13,223 nt of DNA from JBCLLP01 sp039738635 (GTDB lineage Bacteria; Patescibacteriota; Saccharimonadia; CAILAD01; BJGX01). A program made the position numbers and the translations under genes. The notes under the pieces were generated by a model. That model was given only the letters and a program-made list of their open reading frames with translations, did no database searches and was not told where the DNA came from. The stretch lies in the NCBI GenBank assembly GCA_039738635.1, contig JBCLLN010000017.1, positions 1 through 13,223 of the forward strand, given 5' to 3'. Of the stretch, positions 8,240 to 13,223 are shown in pieces (position 1 is the first letter of the stretch; every line of letters starts with the position of its first letter).

Positions 8240-8470
8240 TATGGGCTATTTGAGCTCGGCCTAAAAAGCTCCGAGTGAGTTCCTTAAGAACAGCAAGAGC
8301 TAATTAACTATAACGCTTCTGAGGCGAACTAGTGGCTGGTGGTTTTGTTCCACTTTTGTAATCAAAAGTGGATATTAAAATAATAATTAATATTAATTAT
8401 TTTATTTAGTTATTACTTTTGACAGCAAGGTATTTGTTACTTTTGATAACCCCTAAAAGTAACCAAAAGG
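8240..8470. repeat. Structured intergenic repeat module C
   Basis: Third, more diverged copy of the module, in the same orientation as A and B. It contains a CTCGG/CCGAG hairpin (8255-8275), GAGTGAGTT, a short GTTC-CTTAA-GAAC stem (8279-8291), and AGCTAATTAACTA shared with module A. It also has a small hairpin CGCTT-CTG-AGGCG (8313-8325), GGTGGTTTTG shared with A, and the 10-bp hairpin 8349-8372 (loop TAAT). It continues with a 20-bp all-AT palindrome (8382-8401) and a stem GTTACTTTT / AAAAGTAAC (8436-8463). No protein-coding frame is apparent. Confidence 0.6.
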
Positions 8471-8493
8471 GTTTCCGACTGCTAGACAATACA

Positions 8494-8621
8494 TAAGCAA
8501 TCAAATAATATTCTTCTTTCTGTTTTTTCAGAACAATTCCTAAAGGTATCGGTCCAGCCGAGCTGGACTTGGCTGAAAATAACCATAAGTAAAGAACATA
8601 TTTGATTTTTCTGATTGCTTA
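8494..8621. other. 128-nt nested hairpin, candidate structured RNA or element end
   Basis: Four nested stems share one axis. These are TAAGCAATCA (8494-8503) with TGATTGCTTA (8612-8621); TTCTT (8511-8515) with AAGAA (8592-8596); TTTTCAG (8525-8531) with CTGAAAA (8573-8579); and GTCCAGC (8552-8558) with GCTGGAC (8562-8568), loop CGA. The innermost segment (8549-8565) recurs with 16/17 identity at 8918-8934 next to module B. No T-tract follows on either strand, so a simple terminator is unlikely. Whether it is transcribed cannot be told from sequence. Confidence 0.55.
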
Positions 8622-8640
8622 GATGGTCGTGGGGCTTCAA

Positions 8641-8945
8641 ACTAGTAGCTGAGCTCTAGAAAATATCCCCCCGACATCGAACATCAGAAAATGAGTAGAT
8701 GTTTTATGCTCCTTACTTAAGAAGCTGTTTAAAGCATGATGCGATAGCAATAAAGCGAGTTCTTCTTAAGTAAGGAAGTAAAATTTCTATGAATGCTTAT
8801 AGATGTGAGCCACAGTCAGGCAGTTTTGTATTACTTTTGCTGTCAAAAGTAATAAAATAATAATAAATAAACTATTTAACTCAGTGTTACTTTTAAATAC
8901 CCTGAAAGGCAACCAAATCGGACCAGCCGAGCTGAGCTTAAATAT
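8641..8945. repeat. Structured intergenic repeat module B
   Basis: Fullest copy of the module. It contains the conserved block 8653-8690 and a 14-bp perfect stem, CCTTACTTAAGAAG (8711-8724) with CTTCTTAAGTAAGG (8762-8775). Inside is a short hairpin TGC-GATA-GCA with the same GATA loop as module A, then GTGAGCCA and CAGTTTTG. An 11-bp hairpin TATTACTTTTG / CAAAAGTAATA follows (8829-8854, loop CTGT), then a GTTACTTTT...ACCC...AACCAAA segment also found after module C. It ends with the TCGG-A-CCAGCCGAGCTG segment (8918-8934). Several stems differ in sequence from module A but still pair. Confidence 0.7.
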
Positions 8946-8993
8946 TAGCTATCGAATGCCCCACACTTAAACCGCCAGTAATTTACCTTGAAA

Positions 8994-9013
8994 TACTATT
9001 TTACAGTGTAAAT
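8994..9013 (-). terminator. Weak hairpin after recJ
   Basis: CTATTTTAC-AGT-GTAAATAG can fold with one bulged base about 28 nt past the recJ stop. Only a short TATTTC follows on the minus strand. It is the only hairpin close to the end of the recJ unit, but it is AT-rich and weak. Confidence 0.25.
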
Positions 9014-9040
9014 AGTTATAAATATATGCATTGTAGGCAT

Positions 9041-10732
9041 CTATGTACTATTTTTGTGTTCAATAGGATGCATATCAATTAGCTCTAGCTGATGCGTTTT
9101 GCGGTCTTGCCAAATATTTTCGGAAAGCTCAAATACTACCTCAATATTATGGCCTTTTTGTAACCACCCATAATTACTGGCCATACCAAACCCAATAGCA
9201 ACATGAATTTTATTATCTTCATCACGCAATAATAATCGCAGGTGGGAGGCATCACTACCCACCAGCCTAATTTGTTCTACTTCATACACTCCACAGCAAT
9301 AAGGCTTTTTATTGGAATTACCAAAGGGTGCTAGCTTAGTTATTTGCTCGTAGAGCTCCAATGAGGCTTGGGCTCCAGCTAGTTGAATGCCCACCTTGAC
9401 GGTCTTAAAATTGTTTTTGACATCCATATTGGCAATGGTATACTCTACAATCCGATACCTCAGTTCCTCTATTCTTTCTGTATCTAGCTTAAGCCCAGCG
9501 GCAAAGCTATGCCCCCCAAAACTTTCTATGATTTTATGGCAAGATTGGATTGCCTTAACTATATTAAAGGTGTTAAAGCTTCTGGCTGAGCCTTTAGCTG
9601 TCTTTCCTAGCTCTTGAATGATAATCGTCGGCTTATGATACTTTTCGGCAATCCTACTGGCTACTATGCCCACTACTCCTTGCGACCAATCAGGGCTAGA
9701 TAATACTAGTATCGGCTGGCTCTTGTATTGCTTGGCTTGCTCACTGGCCTCGGCGTAGATAGTTTTGGTGTCTTCTTGGCGCTTGCTGTTAAGCTCGCTG
9801 AGTTCCTGGGCAAGCTTAGTGGCGTCTTTAATGTCCGTTGATATTAGCAAATCAAGAGCTTTCTTGGCATGGGCTAGCCGACCGGCGGCATTAAGACGAG
9901 GCCCCAGCTTAAACCCTAGGTCTGTTTCGCTGGCTAATGATAAATCAACCCCGCTAGCGCTAGCTAGTGCCCTAATGCCAACCCTGCGAGATATCTTAAG
10001 TACTTTTAGCCCGTTTTTTGATAGCACTCTATTGTCTCCCACTAACGGCACCACATCGCAAATTGTTCCTAATGCCACTAAGTCTAGTAGCCACTTTTCC
10101 TGGCCGGGCTTAAATAGTTTGGATTTTTGAATTAGGGCTCTCACCAAATAAAACGCCACGCCAACTCCTGCCAAATCTCTCAATTTACTTTCCTTAGTAA
10201 GCTTGGGGTTAACGCAAGCCAGCGCACCCTTAGGGGCATCTCCATCGGGCTCATGATGGTCTGTAATAATCAAGTCAAGCCCCATCTTGCGCGCTTGGCT
10301 AGCCTGCTTATGGGCCGTAGTGCCACAATCTACCGTAATTACCAAATCCACGCCTTGAGCCTTGAGCTTTTCAAGTGCTTTGGTATTGAGCCCATAGCCC
10401 TCGTCAAATCTATCTGGTATATATAGAGCTGGCTTGGCCCCCATCTGGCTTAGAGCGTCATATAATAACGCACAAGAGCTAAGCCCATCTATATCATAAT
10501 CTCCATAAATTGTAATTTGTTGTTTTTCTTTGATTGCCAGAAGTATCCGCCTAACGGCCTTGTCCATATCTTTTAGCTGATAGGGGTCACTTAGGCCATC
10601 TTCATAGCTAGCAAGAACAAACTCACTAGCCTCCTGACTATTTAAGCCTCGTTTCAATAACAAATCACTAGCGACATCGCTAATGATATCAACTTCAATG
10701 GCCAGGGATTTATCCCAGATAGTTTTAGGCAT
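9041..10732 (-). CDS. recJ: Single-stranded-DNA-specific exonuclease RecJ
   Basis: RecJ degrades single-stranded DNA 5' to 3' and serves RecF-type recombination, mismatch repair and base excision repair in the cytoplasm. All family motifs are present: DYDIDG (78-83), DCG (135-137), the DHH motif (TDHHEPDG, 157-164), a metal-site aspartate in LGTICDVVPL (D226), GPRLNAAGR (277-285), and the DHHA1 motif GGHSFAAGL (406-414). An OB-fold follows to about 556. The length of 563 residues is normal for the family (E. coli 577). ATG 10732 is the natural start, as the N-terminus aligns with other RecJ proteins, but it has no Shine-Dalgarno sequence. It is the last gene of a probable three-gene unit, 51 nt after a small basic protein. 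A 14-bp palindrome sits just upstream of the start. Confidence 0.96.
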   Translation of the reverse strand: MPKTIWDKSLAIEVDIISDVASDLLLKRGLNSQEASEFVLASYEDGLSDPYQLKDMDKAVRRILLAIKEKQQITIYGDYDIDGLSSCALLYDALSQMGAKPALYIPDRFDEGYGLNTKALEKLKAQGVDLVITVDCGTTAHKQASQARKMGLDLIITDHHEPDGDAPKGALACVNPKLTKESKLRDLAGVGVAFYLVRALIQKSKLFKPGQEKWLLDLVALGTICDVVPLVGDNRVLSKNGLKVLKISRRVGIRALASASGVDLSLASETDLGFKLGPRLNAAGRLAHAKKALDLLISTDIKDATKLAQELSELNSKRQEDTKTIYAEASEQAKQYKSQPILVLSSPDWSQGVVGIVASRIAEKYHKPTIIIQELGKTAKGSARSFNTFNIVKAIQSCHKIIESFGGHSFAAGLKLDTERIEELRYRIVEYTIANMDVKNNFKTVKVGIQLAGAQASLELYEQITKLAPFGNSNKKPYCCGVYEVEQIRLVGSDASHLRLLLRDEDNKIHVAIGFGMASNYGWLQKGHNIEVVFELSENIWQDRKTHQLELIDMHPIEHKNST

Positions 10733-10736
10733 AAAT

Positions 10737-10750
10737 ATAGTCTAGACTAT
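10737..10750. promoter_or_regulatory. 14-bp perfect palindrome abutting the recJ start
   Basis: ATAGTCT-AGACTAT reads the same on both strands and ends 4 nt before the recJ ATG. It could be an operator for a dimeric regulator, for instance the winged-helix protein encoded two genes upstream. As RNA it could be a small hairpin over the ribosome landing zone. No second copy was found near the regulator's own promoter. Confidence 0.35.
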
Positions 10751-10783
10751 TTGCGCCATAAAATACTAAATTACCGAGCTTAA

Positions 10784-10960
10784 TTAGTTCTGCGAGAAAA
10801 AGTACGAACTAGATCTTGACTTAAAATTATCGGGAGCCGTAGCTACATAGCGCTTTCGTTGGCTTGCAAGGTAGACCCTAGTATCAGAATTTTTTTGCTT
10901 TTTATTAGAAATAAACTGATAGCGCTTAATATTATTTATTATTTTTTGTATTTGTTTCAT
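10784..10960 (-). CDS. Small basic hypothetical protein (58 residues)
   Basis: Not recognised as a known family. The start at ATG 10960 is chosen because AGGAG lies 5 nt upstream, the clearest ribosome binding site in this cluster. A GTG six bases earlier (10966) would sit on the Shine-Dalgarno itself. The protein is rich in Lys and Arg (MKQIQKIINNIKRYQF, then KKQK and QRKRY) and Ser near its end, with no cysteine or membrane segment. The charge suggests nucleic-acid contact, but this is only inference. It lies 28 nt after the winged-helix gene and 51 nt before recJ, probably on one transcript. Confidence 0.7.
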   Translation of the reverse strand: MKQIQKIINNIKRYQFISNKKQKNSDTRVYLASQRKRYVATAPDNFKSRSSSYFFSQN

Positions 10961-10988
10961 AACCACTCCTTTTTATTTTTAAATCACA

Positions 10989-11261
10989 TCATACCCTCTT
11001 ACTGGATGTCTTTAAGACCATATTTTGTAACTCCTTAAAAAGTATGAAGTTTTGGTTGACTCCATAAACCTTGGTGTTAGCTTCCTTAAAAGCCTTAACA
11101 TAACCAATCTTTTCAAGTCTTGCTAGCTCACGACTAATATTGCCCGGATCCTCTTTGGTGATTTTTGCCAAGCCCCTAATATGTATCCGATAGTCAGGAT
11201 ACTTACTAAAGAGGGTGATAATCTTGCGCCTGGTCTTAGATGTAATAAAATACTGTAACAT
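10989..11261 (-). CDS. Compact winged-helix DNA-binding regulator (90 residues)
   Basis: A single winged helix-turn-helix domain of the ArsR/MarR-like type. Helix 1 is TSKTRRKIITLFSK (8-20), and the HTH is IRGLAKITKEDPGNISRELARLEKIGYV (28-55), with recognition helix about NISRELARLEK. The wing is AFKEANTKVYGVNQ (57-70), and the tail may dimerise. There are no metal-binding cysteines or ligand domain, so the signal it senses cannot be read. ATG 11261 lacks a close Shine-Dalgarno (GAGGAG is 16 nt away). It is the first gene of a probable unit with the 58-residue protein and recJ, and is transcribed divergently from the zinc-ribbon gene, so it may control both directions. TGA ends the gene, supporting the standard bacterial code. 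Confidence 0.82.
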   Translation of the reverse strand: MLQYFITSKTRRKIITLFSKYPDYRIHIRGLAKITKEDPGNISRELARLEKIGYVKAFKEANTKVYGVNQNFILFKELQNMVLKTSSKRV

Positions 11262-11298
11262 TTATGTTTTTTACTCACTCCTCACTTACTTATCTATT

Positions 11299-11326
11299 AG
11301 TATATCACCAATTGTTGAATTAACAA
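11299..11326 (-). promoter_or_regulatory. Candidate promoter of the regulator-recJ unit
   Basis: Minus strand TTGTTA (11321-11326), 16-nt spacer, TATACT (11299-11304). The -35 box matches 4/6 and the -10 box 5/6 to sigma70 consensus. It is about 38 nt upstream of the winged-helix ATG. Confidence 0.55.
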
Positions 11327-11350
11327 CGGCTTTTGTAGTTATGGTTTATG

Positions 11351-11382
11351 TGTTAAAATTAATTTAAATTATCAAAAGAAGG
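11351..11382 (+). promoter_or_regulatory. Extended -10 promoter and RBS of the zinc-ribbon gene
   Basis: TGT-TAAAAT (11351-11359) is an extended -10 motif. Only a weak TTGTAG (11333-11338) is available as -35, 15 nt away. AGAAGG (11377-11382) is a good ribosome binding site 4 nt before ATG 11387. The element lies back to back with the minus-strand promoter at 11299-11326. Confidence 0.5.
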
Positions 11383-11386
11383 ATAT

Positions 11387-11893
11387 ATGGATAGATACTG
11401 CTCGGAATGTAATACAACCATGACGCCAAGCTTGGTAGGCTATTTATGCTCTAATTGTGGGAATCTCCAGAGGTTCTACACGGCTAGTGATTCTATGGCT
11501 CAAATAACTACCCTGCCCAGAATCGAGAGAGTCACAGTGGCTTCAAGTGGTGATGCTGTTAATTCTGCTGGCCCATTGGCTCCAGATACTACCCCTAACC
11601 CAGTACGCTCCACCCTAAAACGACTCTTAGTGCCAGAGCTATCGCCACCCCACCCCCACCAGACTCTAGCCGTCGCAGACGAACTAAGCACCAAGGGCAG
11701 CGACAATATCGGCGCACCACTCCCAGCTATTGAACCATTATCGTCAAGCCCCCCCATTGGTATCGCAAGCACCAAGGACTCTGGCAATTCCCAGCATCCA
11801 GCTAGCAACTACAACTCAAATAGTGGCTGGGTTTGGATAATAGCAAGCCTAGCTCTAGCTATTTTAGCACTAGCATTATATAGTTTCTCGTAG
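11387..11893 (+). CDS. Zinc-ribbon protein with C-terminal membrane helix
   Basis: Unknown function, 168 residues. The N-terminus is a zinc ribbon with two CxxC knuckles (C5/C8 and C21/C24, CSEC and CSNC). A long low-complexity linker rich in Pro, Ser, Thr and Ala spans about 35-147. One hydrophobic helix (148-166, WVWIIASLALAILALALY) ends the protein two residues before the stop. With no signal peptide, it should be inserted with the ribbon in the cytoplasm and the linker as a flexible tether. Comparable small ribbon-plus-helix proteins are frequent in CPR genomes without assigned roles. It is divergent from the winged-helix regulator and convergent with secF. Start supported by AGAAGG 4 nt upstream. 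Confidence 0.82.
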   Translation: MDRYCSECNTTMTPSLVGYLCSNCGNLQRFYTASDSMAQITTLPRIERVTVASSGDAVNSAGPLAPDTTPNPVRSTLKRLLVPELSPPHPHQTLAVADELSTKGSDNIGAPLPAIEPLSSSPPIGIASTKDSGNSQHPASNYNSNSGWVWIIASLALAILALALYSFS

Positions 11894-11899
11894 TTTCTC

Positions 11900-11948
11900 G
11901 GCTTAACTACGCCATCAATTTTAGTTTTAAAGCCTATTTATTTTTACT
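11900..11948 (+). terminator. Rho-independent-type terminator of the zinc-ribbon gene
   Basis: GGCTTAACTA (11900-11909) pairs with TAGTT...AAGCC (11922-11934) with a 3-nt bulge. It is followed on the plus strand by TATTTATTTTTACT, a T-rich run lying inside the 3' end of secF. On the minus strand no T-run follows, so it should mainly stop the plus-strand gene. A tandem 10-bp duplication (TAGTTTCTCG, 11881-11900) covers the stop codon just before it. Confidence 0.5.
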
Positions 11949-12848
11949 AGTAACGCGTGATTTGGACTTTTTGATTTTCCAGTTATTATAGACCACTAGC
12001 AATGGTGCCGCATTAAATATTGAAGAATAAGTACCCGATATGACTCCTATTAGTAGTGCAAATATAAAGTACTTAATTGATTCTCCTCCAAATATATAAA
12101 ATGCCAGCAGTACGATAATTACAGTGACAGAGGTGTTTAGCGAACGCGCTAGAGTTTCATTAATTGATATATTAACAACCTCTTCAAAGGGCTTATTAAC
12201 TCGACGGAGATTTTCTCTAATTCTATCATAAACCACGATAGTATCATGGACCGAGAAACCAATACTCGTCAGGATGGCCGTTATAAACAAGCTATCTATC
12301 TGAACTCCAAAGAAATGCCCAAGTATTGCAAAGACGCCAAGCACAAATAACGCATCATGTAATAACGCCACAATTGCCGTTGCCCCAAAGCTCCACGGGC
12401 TGACAGGTGGTGGAGTGTTGCGAAAAGCAAAGGCTACATACAAGAGTATCGCCAGGGAGGCTATGCCAACTCCGAGTAAGGCCTTGCGGGTGATATCGCT
12501 ACTAACTGAAGGGCCAACAGAGCTAAAAGAAGTCTCACTAATGTTGCTCTGCGCTAGCAGGGTTTTGATGTTTTGATGGATGAGCTCCGTATCTCCAGAG
12601 TCCTTATCGCTGTACCTAACCAAGAGCCTATCGCTACCACTAGTGATGACACTAATATCATGAACGCCGGCCTTAGCTATAATGTCACGAAGCTCAGCTT
12701 GATTAGTAGTACCCGTTACTTCCATCTCTTGTCCGCCAGTAAAATCAATACCCGGGTTAAGCCCCCATAGCAATAGAGCGATAGTTCCTGGCACCACCAA
12801 AAGTAATGATATAACAAACCAAAGCTTTCGCTTTCCTACTATATTCAT
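11934..12848 (-). CDS. secF: Protein translocase subunit SecF
   Basis: SecF works with SecD as an RND-type, proton-driven helper of the SecYEG channel that completes protein export across the membrane. The 304-residue protein has TM1 at about 9-30, then the family motif GIDFTGG (33-39), and an external P1 domain to about 118. Five further membrane helices follow. Diagnostic motifs are LLHDALFVLGVF (162-173), SIGFSVHDTIVVYDRIREN (195-213, with the conserved Asp in HDT), NETLARSLNTSVT (230-242), and GTYSSIFNAAPLL (272-284). It ends in a basic tail. The start ATG 12848 overlaps the secD stop as ATGA, so the two are translationally coupled. Confidence 0.96.
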   Translation of the reverse strand: MNIVGKRKLWFVISLLLVVPGTIALLLWGLNPGIDFTGGQEMEVTGTTNQAELRDIIAKAGVHDISVITSGSDRLLVRYSDKDSGDTELIHQNIKTLLAQSNISETSFSSVGPSVSSDITRKALLGVGIASLAILLYVAFAFRNTPPPVSPWSFGATAIVALLHDALFVLGVFAILGHFFGVQIDSLFITAILTSIGFSVHDTIVVYDRIRENLRRVNKPFEEVVNISINETLARSLNTSVTVIIVLLAFYIFGGESIKYFIFALLIGVISGTYSSIFNAAPLLVVYNNWKIKKSKSRVTSKNK

Positions 12849-13223
12849 TTGGCTTGCTCCTCTTTTAGCCTATATGAGCTAGGCTTGGCGCCGAGCTTGG
12901 TTCGCACCACCGCTTGCATTAAAGTTTTCGATATCGTAATGGCTGTAAACATACTCACCATTACACCAATTCCCAAAGTCACCGCAAAGCCCTTAATGAT
13001 AGGTATTCCAGACATATATAGAATTACACAAGTAATAAGAGTTGATACATTAGAATCCCGAATGCTGGCCCAGGCTCGCTTAAAGCCGGCGTCCATTCCG
13101 GTTGCCACCGAGCTACCTTCGCGGATCTCTTCTTTCATCCGTTCAATCATTCGAATATTGGCATCTACTGCCATACCAATACTCAATATAAACCCAGCAA
13201 TACCAGCCAGAGTTAATACTATG
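12845..13223 (-). CDS. secD: Protein translocase subunit SecD, C-terminal part (cut by window edge)
   Basis: Only the last 125 residues lie in the window; the gene continues beyond 13223. The visible part starts inside a membrane helix (LTLAGIAGFILSIGMAVDAN) and carries the SecD signature GMAVDANIRMIERMKEE. It continues with GFKRAWASIRDSN, which matches the standard GFKRA-x-x-x-I-x-D-x-N, and GFAVTLGIGVMVSMFTAI. The TTG at 13186 is an internal leucine, not a start, because the upstream codons are conserved SecD sequence. The TGA stop overlaps the secF ATG by 4 bp. SecD supplies the large periplasmic/external domain and the proton-path residues shared with SecF. Confidence 0.95.
   Translation of the reverse strand, partial: IVLTLAGIAGFILSIGMAVDANIRMIERMKEEIREGSSVATGMDAGFKRAWASIRDSNVSTLITCVILYMSGIPIIKGFAVTLGIGVMVSMFTAITISKTLMQAVVRTKLGAKPSSYRLKEEQAK

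Noticed and set aside
8126..9040. Insertion sequence or degraded transposase gene
   Set aside because: No frame with transposase-like residues and no clear terminal inverted repeats with target duplication; only the structured repeats are visible.
9765..10130. Plus-strand open frame of 121 codons inside recJ
   Set aside because: Antisense to a fully conserved RecJ catalytic region, with no independent support.
10964..10966. GTG start for the small basic gene
   Set aside because: It overlaps the AGGAG ribosome binding site; ATG 10960 has correct spacing.
13184..13186. TTG as the start of a 113-residue protein
   Set aside because: Upstream in-frame codons encode conserved SecD sequence to the window edge, so this is internal to a truncated secD.

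Overview
The window looks like chromosomal DNA from a Candidate Phyla Radiation (Patescibacteria) bacterium, most likely Saccharibacteria. This rests on protein style: a huge N-terminally membrane-anchored fibre with endosialidase-chaperone (peptidase S74) and Cys-X5-Cys modules, a tiny zinc-ribbon protein with a C-terminal membrane segment, and a very compact winged-helix regulator. It was not confirmed with a marker gene. TGA acts as a stop codon (it ends secD inside an ATGA overlap with secF, and ends the winged-helix gene), which argues against the code-25 Gracilibacteria/SR1 lineages.

Layout. Bases 1-217 are non-coding and hold a structured repeat module (module A). Bases 218-8020 on the minus strand encode one giant fibre of at least 2600 residues. 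It has a cytoplasmic tail, one membrane anchor, beta-rich segments with paired cysteines, a Gly-rich region, about three 108-residue repeats, sixteen 17-residue repeats, an S74 self-cleaving chaperone domain and an extra C-terminal beta domain. The open frame continues about 35 codons upstream of the TTG at 8020 without an ATG or GTG, so the true start is uncertain. Bases 8126-9040 are non-coding and hold two more copies of the module (C and B, same orientation as A) plus a nested 128-nt hairpin.

Bases 9041-11261 (minus) look like one transcription unit: winged-helix regulator, a 58-residue basic protein with a good ribosome binding site, then recJ. A divergent promoter region at about 11262-11386 separates it from a plus-strand zinc-ribbon/transmembrane gene (11387-11893). 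That gene converges on secF (11934-12848, minus), which overlaps the 3' part of secD (cut by the window edge).

Functionally, SecD/SecF are general export motor subunits, and the fibre must use the Sec route because it has a signal-anchor. RecJ is housekeeping DNA repair and recombination. The less ordinary content is the fibre, with recently duplicated internal repeats, and the three structured modules flanking it as direct repeats. Arms of these modules differ in sequence between copies yet keep base pairing, so something preserves the fold. No transposase, CRISPR array, tRNA or rRNA was seen.
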